A stretch of DNA of 64,000 bases from Cerrena zonata. Taxonomy: Eukaryota; Basidiomycota; Agaricomycetes; Polyporales; Cerrenaceae. This document shows, piece by piece, positions 1 through 10,153 of the stretch. The position numbers were made by a program, and so were the translations under genes. Below the pieces are notes generated by a model. That model ran no database searches and was not told the DNA's origin. It was given only the letters and a program-made list of their open reading frames with translations. Where the stretch lies: positions 992,001 to 1,056,000 of the forward strand of contig JASBNA010000002.1 in assembly GCA_038087015.1 (NCBI GenBank), given 5' to 3'. Positions within the stretch are counted from its first letter, which is position 1. Every line of letters begins with the position of its first letter.

Positions 1-556
1 AAGAGTTCAGAATACGAAAACTCCGAGTGCTGGTGTGTGACATGTATGTTTCAATGATATTTGCTTGAATCTCTGGTCATGGATGCCGATATCTATCGGA
101 AACCCTATAGAGGCGCTGCCAGTTGTATTGAGAGCAATTCCGGTGTCCATAGAAAGCAAAGACATAGTAAAAAGGGGTAGCTCAGATATCCAAGTGTCCC
201 GAGACCGGTGCAGCTCAAAACTTGAGTTCAGTTTCGCCGAATATGGCCTGGAACAATACAAATTTGGACTGAAGCACGGTTGCTGAGTGGTTCTGTCGTC
301 ATCAGGGAGATAGTTGAGAAGAAAGTAATAAGACGTATGGGCTGTTGAGGGAGATGAGATAGCTCGGGTGACGGGTAGAGTGAGAGAAAAGGGGAAGGGA
401 GGACGAGTCGCTGGCCTGGCACTCGGAGAGAGACGCACTGGTGCAAAATGCGGAACCGCTTCAGCCTTCGTTTCCAACAAGCCTTCCACACACGTCGCCT
501 CCCCTTCCTCCCCTTTCTCCTCCCCCCTCGCCATCCACAGCGTCCCCCTCCGAACC
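1..556. other. 5' flank of the ITC1-like gene, no supported gene
   Basis: No convincing gene is visible. A 194-codon minus-strand reading frame covers 7-591, but it lies antisense to the start of the next gene, is rich in R/E/S/P simple composition and shows no domain, so I treat it as chance. The stretch before the ATG at 557 is rich in C and T, as is usual just upstream of basidiomycete start codons. Confidence 0.5.
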
Positions 557-3500
557 ATGCCAACATGCAGGCGCAAGCGCGTACTGCTCACACAGCCCTC
601 TCAGGTCCTCCTCGATGCCCTCAAGAATGGCTCCCATAAAGAGGTCTATTACCTCAATCAAACTGGCGAGATCTTCGAGACTTACGAGTACGCATCTTCC
701 CCCAATCCTTGCCAGACAACCCCTCTTAGGTTGAATATTGTCCCACAGGGCCTATGCTGCTCGGATGTCCTTCTACAGGATGAAGCAATTCCAATGTGAG
801 GTCACCGGAAAGAGTGGACTGGATTATTTTCAGGCACTGGAGAGCGAACAACAAGAGGCTCGAACGATGCATTCCAGGTTCCCTGAGCCCTTGAAAGCTG
901 CCGTCCTTAAGGCCGTTCAGTGGCGTAAGTGATTGTTCTTGCTTCAGCATGCATAACACGCTCAATATTTTGTTTATGCTCTCAGAAATTATGGGCCGAC
1001 TAGACCATCTCGTGGAGGCTGTTTATGAACGTTTCAAAGACCGTTACTACCCTGACGAGAGTAAGCTCCGCCATTGTTTACGTCTCGCTTTGACTTTAAT
1101 TGGTTCTTGCAGGAGTAATTATCGACGTGCAAGGAGACAAGTAGGCCTCCACCATCCCCCCATCTATTCTACTGTGGGCTAACGTTACGGTTAGGTACTT
1201 TGCTCGAATAGTCCAAGTCTTCCCTCCCCGGCCATCGCTGCTTCTTCAGTCTAGTATTAAGTCTGAAGCTCAAGCCTCCACATCCTCCTCGCCACTCTCC
1301 GATGAAGAGCCTTCAATTCACCGAGCGGCAGAGGACATGAAGGTCCCTGTCAAGGAAGCAAATGCTCGAGACGACCCCGCCAAGTATTACTACAAGGTGC
1401 AGATCCTCGAAGAGGAGAAGCAGCCCGGGGCGGGCAAGGTCAGCGATCGAAACAAAGGCAAAGACAAGCAATCCAAGTACAGTCGTAGTCTAATGGATGT
1501 TCAATGCCCCGACATGAGGTACGCTCGCCGCCCCCACGCCGCCTCGGTTGCCAGTGCTAATTTACAATTCGTAGCCGCGACCGCCTTGCTTTTTCTAAAT
1601 CCATCCTTCGACGCTTCATCCGTGATTGCGTTGACCGAGACGCCGCCGTCGCCTCACCCTGGACTGTTAAACCCTCTATTGCTATGAGGTATGGAGTAGA
1701 CAGTGTCATGCCTGACGATATCCGAAAGGATATCGAGGTATTGAAGAAAGGTGAAAGTGACAAACGGAAGAAAGTCTGGGAGGAGAAAGAAGGCCCCAGT
1801 AAACGACAGAAGAAGATGACAGCTGCTGAGGAGGAGAAAGGTGCTCAATATCTTTCTCGTGTTAACTTAGTGGTCAATTCTTACGAGCCGGCTTTAGCAA
1901 AAGCCACGTCCGAGCGCAAAGAGCGTGAAGCTCGAGAGAAGGAAGAAAAGGCACAAAAGGCAAAAGAAGAGGCGGAACGCCTTGCTGCTGAGAAGAAAAA
2001 GAAAAAGCCTGTCCGGTACCCAACAGAGGATCTTGATGTCGTGTTAGGTGACCGAGACAAGAAAAATGGCATGAAAGTGAGGCGACCTACTCCGAGTCGA
2101 TATTTTATGCCTTTTGGGACGGACCATGCTACGAACGAAGCCTTCTTAATGGTTTGGAACTTCATGAATGTTTACGGGTATGTCTCTTCTTTTTACTAGA
2201 AGTGCAAACGTAGGCTTAGATTGTTTCAGCCAACCGCTTCATATATCCTCATTCACTATGGATGAATTCGAAGGGGCTTTACGACATTCATCCCAAGAGC
2301 CTTGTGCACTTATAGCGGAAATCCACTCGACCCTGATATACAACCTACGAACCGTACCTACCACTCGTTACAGTTTGCTTGTTGCACTCACCATGCTAGA
2401 AGAGAAGGTTGGGCCGGATGACACGGTCTTGGGACTTCCTTTAAGCAAACTAGACGAGAGTGTTTGCGATATCGGTAACAATTGGGAGCGAGCACCTCTT
2501 CGATCCGGAGAAACGAGAGACGGTTGGGAAGAATCACTAATTGGTTGCCTGAAAGACGTAGGTCATATATGTTATGGTATCGATTACAATCTAACTAACC
2601 CGTCGAACAGCATGCCACTTTCGAAAACTTTCCTCGCCTTCGAGAAATCCTGACTCGTCTGTTATGGAAGCCCGAACACCAAGTTGATGCTACAAGCTCA
2701 GCTCGACCAACACCAAGTTCAACCCCCGTCCCAAACGAGATATATTCAGTCCCCTCGACTCCTCGCGTTCAGTACCCGCTCTTACCACCCGCCGATAAAC
2801 TCGCTATTCTGGCTTTCATGTGTAGCTTAACCGTTTCAAGCAAGTCCATCCATGCCCACATGGAATCTTGTGAGGAACAGCTCACAGCGCTCAGAAAAGA
2901 AAAGATTGAGGTAAATCGGACGAAGAAGCAATAGTAAGTTTGCCCCATTTATACACCCTTTGATTTATGTCTTACGAGGTATACCCCGCCAGTCTGGAGG
3001 AAATGTCTGTCATTATGGGAGAGTCTAAGGAAGGTACCCCTAAAACCAACGGCGCAGAAGAAGACGCTGCTCCTCAAGATTCCAGCGACTTATCTGACGT
3101 TCCCGGTTCTGATAACGAAACCGAGAACGGCACACCAAGCGGCAGACCCAAGCTATCGCGGCGAAAGACTCAAGCGACCGAACGTCAACTCGCTCGTGCT
3201 CGACAGGCGAACGAGAAGCAGAAACTTGCAGAACACCGTCGTCTTGATGAAGAAGTCAATAAGCTTGAACGCCGTCTCGAGGGAATTGAACGAGAGTTCA
3301 GAAAGTTATTGGGTGCGATACGGGTCAAACCTCTAGGGAGAGACAGATTCTATAATCGGATTTGGTGGTTCGATGGCATGGGGTCTGCTTCTCTTATAGG
3401 AAGTGGGGGATCTATTCAGTATGGCTCCGGGCGGATCTTCATCCAGGGACCCAGCGAGTTTGATATCGAAGTGTTGGAGAGAAGGGAGAGTAATGTGAGG

Positions 3501-3921
3501 GCAAGAAGGTTAGAAGAGGAAGGCGAGGATGGAATGTTGGGAGTTGGTGAATGGGCGGTTTACGATTCGATCGAATTGGTCAGTAACTTCCATTTCTTAC
3601 CTACTGACCTTTCGCTAATATGGAACGTTTGTCAGATGGATGAGTTCGTTGCCTGGCTCAATCCTAAGGGTGTTCGAGAGCTGGCCTTGAAGAACACTTT
3701 GACTAAGTGGTGGCCACATATTGGTCCTGGCATACGCCGTCGAACTGCAGTAAGTTTGTCTTTATTACATGAAGAAAACAAAACTTATATTTGTGTAGGA
3801 TTTGGCGAACGTTACTAAGGCTCCAGAAGCTCGTCGAAGTGCACGTACCAAGCACGGCTCCGACCTATCGCGAGAGCCCTACATGACCTGGACGAACCGC
3901 CGTGCTGTAAATTCATCATAA
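557..3921 (+). CDS. ITC1: ISWI-complex accessory subunit (ITC1/ACF1-like, WAC-DDT-WHIM protein)
   Basis: Predicted non-catalytic subunit of an ISWI chromatin-remodelling complex, which binds DNA/histones and positions nucleosomes in the nucleus. The start at 557 begins MPTCRRKRVLL. After an intron at about 688-748 the protein reads through VYYLNQTGEIFETYE into CEVTGKSGLDYFQALESE, the hallmark of the WAC DNA-binding domain. A second intron lies at about 925-985. The centre (about 1690-1990) is a lysine/glutamate-rich coiled region. At 2100-2400 a DDT-like segment follows (FLMVWNFMNVYG, then PLHISSFTMDEFEGAL). At 3150-3420 there is a coiled coil and a WHIM-type motif (PLGRDRFYNRIWWFDG). The C-terminus, YMTWTNRRAVNSS, ends at 3921. 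Roughly 950 residues after removing several introns of 50-65 bases. Function is from family knowledge; domain order is read from the sequence. Confidence 0.88.
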
Positions 3922-4688
3922 GCTTTATGATTATATGGGGTTTGTAAGATTTCATGTTCACGACAACGCCTTTGCTCTCCACTCCTATTCACAGTTGCAT
4001 ACTTTACAATGATTGTTTTATGATTTTGCATGTTAGTTACCCATAGCATATACACCACATAGATGTTAGTTAATAGTTAAACCCTCTTGCATTCCATCTC
4101 ACATTCACATCCCCCCTCGTTGTTCGTATAATGATATTACTATGATTTGTACAAGAAACTAGAACGTGTGATCAAGGTTTTACGAACAAATGTGGGACAC
4201 GCGCTCCTTATACGTCTTTCGTCGCTACTTCTTGCTGCTGCTTGAATTACGCTTGAAGGTTCCCTCTGATGCCAGTGCTTTCATTCCATTCAGAACCCCA
4301 TTGTCTCTGATCATGATCCACCCGGGAGCCACTATTATCTGGACCATGGGCGGATCCAGAAAGAAAAATTTGCTCGATATCATGTTCTGGAGACAAGCTT
4401 CTGCGTTCTCGGAGCTTCGAAAGTTTTCGCGTACATAAAGCGATTGGTTCATTTACCTCCATGGTCCTCAACTGACCCTCCTCTGAGTCATTTATCCCAG
4501 AACAAGCTCTCTAGTATCCTAGCGTGTCCTGTAGCTGGTACATCTCAATCCATTATCTGCGGAAGGTAATCCGCTCGGGTCTACACTCTCCCGACGTCCT
4601 CTACTTTACTTATCTTTGCATTTGCACTGCTTGGCTTGCTATAAAGTGTGATAAGTGAAAAACCATTTACGATCCTTTACGACCCTCC
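3922..4688. other. intergenic region between ITC1-like and AVT1-like genes
   Basis: AT-rich 3' flank of the first gene followed by the promoter of the transporter. Short reading frames at 4190-4471 on both strands have no recognisable content. A TATAAAG motif at about 4640-4646 lies some 45 bases before the transporter ATG. Nothing else stands out. Confidence 0.45.
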
Positions 4689-6933
4689 ATGTCTCTTCCA
4701 AGCACCTTTTCATTTGGGTCTTACTCTACCAGCAACGTTCGTGATGTTATAAACTCCTGTACGTCAACGTACAAGCCCTCTTACTTCCGAAACTCATGGA
4801 AACCATCATTTGATCAGACAGAAGAGCCCAGCTATATCTTTCTGACTCCGTTTCAGCCCCTACTTCAGAGGACGAGTACGAGGATGACGTTGAACGAGGG
4901 TCTATTGCAGAAGATGAGGAAGGAGTCACTACACCCCGCCCTCGAGGGGATAGCATGGACTATGGTACCATTGCCGGTACTTGGGATGAAGACCTTGACT
5001 CTAGACCCTCTCGCCCTACACCAATCATAGCTCCCATCCTCGATCGTCGTCAAACCGACCAGTCCACTGCAACTTTAACTCCATCGGAACGATATCCAGC
5101 GCATACAACCATCGAAGAAACACCATTACTCCACAGAGCCACTTCCCTCAGTTTTCAACGACCAAGTTATACACAACTAAACTCGGATACTACTGCTCCG
5201 ACAATCCCAAGAATTCGACCCATCGTCCGTCGTGGCTCACAGATAAGTACTCTGAGCAGGATCTCGGAAACTGGAACAAGCACGAAGGGGAAACATCTAC
5301 CAGGAGGTCAGAGTACTTTTGGTCAAACAGTAAGCATCACTCCCTAAGGTTTTCGTTCGTTTGCTTATTCTCAACCACCTCAGCTATTCAATGCTATCGC
5401 TATCTTGCTTGGAATTGGCATGCTTTCTGAACCTCTGGCATTTGCTTATGCTGGATGGATTGGTGGTACCCTACTTATAATATCTTATGGATTTGTTGCA
5501 TGCTATACGTTCGTGCTTATTTGTTCTTTTCTCGCTTTTGGTTGTATTGATTCGTCCACCGTTCATTGTAGGGGAAAGATTCTTGCACATATTATCATCG
5601 ACGATCCCAAACTACGGTCGTATTCTGATATTGGACGAAAAGCATTTGGACCTGGATCTGGTCCGTGGATCAGTACGTTATTCTGCATGGAGCTGTTCAC
5701 CGTTAGGTAGGCTCGTATTTCCATCCGATAAACTTGGTTACTTATTCCTGTACAGTGTTGCACTAGTAACGCTTTACGCTGATTCCTTCCATGCTGTTCT
5801 TCCGGCATTCTCAGCCGATTTCTACAAAATTGTAGGTTTGGCCGTGTAAGTACATCCTTCATCCCATGGCCCACGCCTTACATGGCTAATATTGTATTAC
5901 CAGATTCATACCGACAGTGCTGATGCCATTGTCTGTCCTGTCATACGCCTCTATAGTGGGCATCCTGTCGACGCTCTTTATAACTGCTGTCATCTTCATC
6001 GACGGCTTCTCCAAGAAGGAAGCTCCTGGAAGTCTATGGAGTCCCTCAAATACTAGCCTTGGAATCCATAGCCTCGGCGAGCTTGGTGTGGCGTTTGGTC
6101 TTTTCATGGCGGGCGTAAGTGCTCATCTGTATCATTACAAGACATACATGCTGAAGAATGACAATAGTTTTCTGGGCATGCAGTCATCCCGTCTTTAGTG
6201 AGGGACATGAAAGACTCTTCACAGTTCGACGTCATGATTGACTACGCTTTCCTCGTTGCTACATCCATATACGGTGCCATCGGTGCTGCTGGTTATATAA
6301 TGTTTGGCGACTCGGTCAGCGATGAGGTATGTTGCGTTGAAATATGTGATACACAGTCTCGATGCTCATGATCGAATAGTTCAGTAAAGACATCATGAAG
6401 ATCCCAGAATTCAATCCTACTCTTAATCGGATGGCCCTTTGGGGCCTAGTCCTCGCCCCATTGTCAGTACCACTGTTCCTCTTCCTTTGACTGATATTTG
6501 CTAACGGTTTTGATCTAGGTCAAAATACGCCCTGTCAGCTCGACCTCTCAACATCACACTAGAAATGCTCCTCGGCATCGACTCGTCGGCCTCTGCTCCT
6601 GATGATCATGGTCTAGTCACCAAAGACACCGTCAGCGACAGTTCCTCAGAGGCCCCATCTCGGAAGATTTTCTTCCGAAACTTTGCGATTGCAATCGAGC
6701 GAATCATGCTGGCTTGCGTCTCGGTCGGCATATCCATTCTCGTGCCAGACTTTAGTGCGATGATGGCTTTCCTGGGAGCATTCACCTCCTTCCTCCTCTG
6801 TATTATTGGCCCGATCTCAGCAAAAATGGCTCTGAGTCGGCAAGTCAAGTGGTACGATGCCTTGATACTTACGATCGCCATTGGTATGGCTAGTTGGGGC
6901 ACAGGTGCCGCTTTTTGGTCTGCTTCAGAGTAG
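4689..6933 (+). CDS. AVT1: AVT1-like vacuolar amino-acid transporter
   Basis: Multi-pass amino-acid transporter of the AAAP/Aa_trans family, probably vacuolar and proton-coupled. Exon 1 is 4689-4758; splicing to 4857 keeps frame and gives an acidic cytosolic N-terminus (SPTSEDEYEDDVERGS). Membrane segments start with LFNAIAILLGIGMLSEPLAF at about 5383, the conserved first helix of AVT proteins. Others include LFTVSVALVTLYADSFHAVL, TVLMPLSVLSYASIVGILST, FDVMIDYAFLVATSIYGAIG and the terminal helices near 6690-6920. Seven or more introns of about 50-100 bases are needed, and each joins the family pattern in frame. About 580 residues, in line with fungal AVT1 proteins that carry a long N-terminal tail. 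The substrate cannot be told from sequence. Confidence 0.88.
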
Positions 6934-7138
6934 TTTAGAACGATACCCTCATAGATAGTGATTTGATTTTTCCCGGACTTTTTCACGATTGTATGAATGA
7001 CACTTATGTATTCATAGCAAAGCACGAATTGATGATGACTTATGCCCGCCGCGGATATGTGAATGTGGTAGTGCGCTACAAAGCACAAGAGATGTTATGC
7101 ATCATCGTACCAAAAACGATAATCTACAGGAAGGGTAC

Positions 7139-8089
7139 TTATACAGCAACTTGAGCGTGTGTAATGATTTTGCTGAGCTCTGTTATACATATTAGTGAAG
7201 TTAGCTTGGAAATATGACGGAAAGAACGCACGAGTCAGCTGGATGTTTTCTTGGACAACGGTAGAGGCGATCTGGTTGTCGGGGTTAGGAGGAACGGTAG
7301 CAACACCGTTCTCAAGTGACCATCCCAGCTTTTCGATGTAAATAGTCAAGTCATCATCTAAAATTATGAATAATCGGTATTAGGGGATGGTCTTTCTTGA
7401 CCCTCGTCATGAAACGCACCAGAAAGGTTGAGATATGTCGCCAGTCTCTCAGTGCCTATCCGCTTAAATGCAGGAGTAACAGCACGGATCACAACTTCCC
7501 TGATGGAATCCTCAAATCCTACACACTCGACAGTGTAGTTGTCCCTCAATGATTCGGCCTTTTCAGATCTGTAGAGGGCCCAGAACGCCGGGAAGCGACA
7601 TTGCTGAAGAAGGTTGTAGAGCGAAGTAAGGATGGGGAGAAGTGAAGGCAATGGGTCAGGCTCGTCAGGGTTGGTGGGGAATGGCCGCTCATCGAGGAGG
7701 GAGATGCAGAGGTTGAAGTCAGAGAAAGGATATGCGGTGAGGGCCTTGATGAGGATGTTGATGACGACATCTGGGTTGTAGAGGTCGGGGTTGAATTGGT
7801 ACCTGTGCAGAAGAGTTAGCTTTTGACTGTAGACCTATGAGGGCATTGTACGCGCAATTTCAAGATTGCAAGATTCGCTAGGCAATCGTACTCCTGGCTT
7901 CGGATTTGGTGGTAGAGGTAATCCTCAAGGATACCAACATTATTCGGGTTGTATCGGTCTGTTGAAGCATACGGGTCTATAGTCAAATAAAATAATATGA
8001 CAAGCGAGATACGTACCGACACCAGATACAAGATTTTCGATCAACTCTGTGCGAGTAGAAGGTGCAGCCCATTCCGATGCAGAGACCAT
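7139..8089 (-). CDS. eIF3k: eukaryotic translation initiation factor 3 subunit K
   Basis: Subunit of the eIF3 complex, which loads the 43S pre-initiation complex during cytosolic translation initiation. The ATG at 8089 gives MVSASEWAAPSTRTELIENL. The next exons read DRYNPNNVGILEDYLYHQI and EYDCLANLAILKL. The central part is the PCI/CSN8-type helical and winged-helix domain (LLQQCRFPAFWALY, ESIREVVIRAVTPAF-like segment, LNLSDDDLTIYIEKLGW). The penultimate exon ends IPPNPDNQ-type (here VPPNPDNQIASTVVQENIQLT). A last intron at about 7178-7226 then joins a short exon coding QLSKIITHAQVAV and the stop at 7139. About 240 residues, as expected. Its upstream region is broken by the nested transposons about 125 bases before the ATG. 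Confidence 0.92.
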
Positions 8090-8284
8090 TTTGATAGAAG
8101 ACTTTGATAGATTGCTGGGTGCAAGTGAGATATAATCCCACAAATTGGATAGAATGAGTCGAAGAGTGGAAGGTGTCAGAAGATGCCAGTGAGCAAAAGT
8201 TCAAGGAAGAAGTTATTGCTGGTTTCAGTGAACAAGGCGCTGAGAGTTTCCCGCGCGTTTCGCCGCCACTTGCTTTACACAACG

Positions 8285-8385
8285 CCTCTGCTTTTTACGA
8301 CTCAGCCACTATGGTGTAGCCTATACGAGACCGGCATAGCCGATCCCCATCAAGACTATATTGGGGGAGCCGCGAGAAAGGGCTA
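8285..8385 (-). repeat. B2 terminal repeat of the Ngaro-like element
   Basis: 101-bp copy matching B1 at 8955-9055. On the plus strand it runs from CCTCTGCTTTTTACG to AGGGCTA. It forms the 3' terminus of the element on its own (minus) strand, directly against the interrupted inverted-repeat arm. Confidence 0.9.
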
Positions 8386-8565
8386 CAGTGTAAATACAAG
8401 TACAGTTAAGAGTTAATCAGAGAGTGAGCTATGAGACAAGGCAGTAGTACAAATACAAGTATGGTTGGTGTTTCATCAAAGAGAATAGAAATAGTACAGT
8501 ATAGAATTCCAGAAAGGAGATTGAGAAAAACAGTAGAGTAAGAGAAATAGGGAGTGGAGGGCGGG

Positions 8566-8954
8566 TAGACAAAAGAATACAATATTTAGATGATAATGTA
8601 AATTGCTCCTGGAGTCGGAAAGGGAGCGTTCCTGTCAGTATTGACAACGAAGCTTCGACGCGAGAAGGGGATACATACCTGGAGTCGGAAAGGGAGCGTT
8701 GCTCGTCAATGAGGCCGACTCTAGGTATAAATCAAGGAGCGGAGCTCCGGCCGTTGGCACCTGAGAGGCTACATGCTTCCCCCTATCAAGTCTCTGCTAG
8801 GGCATCGCTAGCACTCGATAGGAGGTGTAGTCAGTTGCGGACGGAGGAGGCAGTGAGCACGAGCAGGGAACTCACGTGGGAAAAGCGGTGTCAAGTCTTG
8901 TTTGCAGAGGCCTACGAAATCGCTCCCTACCCCTGGAATCCGCGATTACTCCGA
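8566..8954 (-). repeat. A2 internal repeat of the Ngaro-like element
   Basis: 389-bp copy of the A1 terminus (13237-13625). It abuts B1 with no gap (8954/8955), so this internal junction copies the joint that would form if the two element ends met in a circular intermediate. It contains a 23-base motif twice, at 8608-8630 and 8678-8700. Confidence 0.9.
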
Positions 8955-9055
8955 CCTCTGCTTTTTACGACTCAGCCACTATGGTGTAGCCTATACGAGA
9001 CCGGCATAGCCGATCCCCATCAAGACTATATTGGGGGAGCCGCGAGAAAGGGCTA
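8955..9055 (-). repeat. B1 internal repeat of the Ngaro-like element
   Basis: 101-bp copy matching B2. It lies just downstream of the tyrosine recombinase gene on the element strand and directly against A2. Confidence 0.9.
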
Positions 9056-9127
9056 TAATCGTATGGATGTGTGAGTGTGGGGGATGGATGGTGGTGGAAA
9101 AAGAGAATCGAGCGGTGGAGACAGAAG

Positions 9128-10153
9128 TTACGGATGTCTGTGACGTAAAGACGATAATTCTAGTTCAGCGCGCACAGTGGGGTTGTCACGGACGTAGATT
9201 TTCCAAGTAGCGGATGACCAACGTCCAATGCTTTGAATGATGTCCTCTGATAGCCCGAGGCTAGCATAGTAAGTAGCACCTCCAGCGCGGGCGGAGTGAC
9301 CTCCATAATTGGAGCGTGAGAGGTGCTTGAAGAACTTTGTTTCAAACCAGGATCGAGAAGGCAAGGACCCATCCTCTTTTAAAAAGAGAGCTGATCGGGC
9401 ACTGTGTTTTCGATCTCGCGAAGCCGTATAATCGGACAGTAGAGTGACAGGATTGATAGACGAATGAGACATGTGCATAATAGACGTCCCTCGATAAAAT
9501 GGATCGCCTTTATGATAGGGTAGGGTGTATGTGACACGACGGTCTGCGACAACGAGGGAAGATCGTTTGATTATCTTGCGCCAGTCAAATAGTGCTTTGT
9601 CATTGGGCACGAGGAGTTCGCCAATGCGATGACAAGCGAAAAAGGCAAGTACAATGATAACTGCGAAGAGTTTATCATCGTATTGTTGAGTTTCAGAAGC
9701 AAGAGAGGAAAACATGATAAGATGAGATAGTCGTAAAGGTTGCTTTCGACGAACAGGGTCCGCGCGTAATTTGACAGAACCCCGAATAGTAGCTTGAACG
9801 AAAGCGGAGGCTCGATTGTTGTCAAAGTCGGGGTAGAGATCAGAAAGAAAATGACGAGCCCCAGTGAGATATTTTGGACCGGATGCAATGAATTGTGAGG
9901 TGTAGGCAATATATCGAGCTAAGGTGGTAGGAGTAGGATGAAGAGGTAGTCCAAATTGGGCGCAGAATTTGATGTAATCTTTAGCACCAGTTCGGTAACC
10001 TTTACGAGTAGATTTTTCGATAGCATGAGTCTGAAGGAGAGCGACACGATCATCAAGGGCATTCAGAGATTGACGATCGGTATAAGCTTGACGAGCAACC
10101 CGGTTACGGGATGAAGGTTGCCCGTCAAGCGCTGCTAAAAGCACTCTCTCCAT
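9128..10153 (-). CDS. tyrosine recombinase/integrase of the Ngaro-like element
   Basis: 341-residue recombinase that would integrate the circular DNA copy of the element by site-specific strand exchange instead of a DDE integrase. The N-terminal half is a SAM-like helical domain (KSTRKGYRTGAKDYIKFC). The catalytic set is complete: R176 in ACHRIGELL, H286 and R289 in GGHSARAGG, the GRW motif at 310-312 and the nucleophile Y320 in WKIYVRDNP. The ATG overlaps the last 19 bases of the RT frame, so translation may depend on reinitiation. The frame is undamaged. Confidence 0.92.
   Translation of the reverse strand: MERVLLAALDGQPSSRNRVARQAYTDRQSLNALDDRVALLQTHAIEKSTRKGYRTGAKDYIKFCAQFGLPLHPTPTTLARYIAYTSQFIASGPKYLTGARHFLSDLYPDFDNNRASAFVQATIRGSVKLRADPVRRKQPLRLSHLIMFSSLASETQQYDDKLFAVIIVLAFFACHRIGELLVPNDKALFDWRKIIKRSSLVVADRRVTYTLPYHKGDPFYRGTSIMHMSHSSINPVTLLSDYTASRDRKHSARSALFLKEDGSLPSRSWFETKFFKHLSRSNYGGHSARAGGATYYASLGLSEDIIQSIGRWSSATWKIYVRDNPTVRAELELSSLRHRHP

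Noticed and set aside
7..591. 194-codon minus-strand frame at the window start
   Set aside because: Antisense to the ITC1-like leader and first exon; low-complexity composition and no domain.
8608..8700. CRISPR-like spaced repeats
   Set aside because: Only two copies per block, in a eukaryotic retrotransposon terminal repeat.
8709..9074. 121-codon plus-strand frame across A2/B1
   Set aside because: It lies antisense to the element, and its first part recurs in A1 only because the repeat is duplicated.
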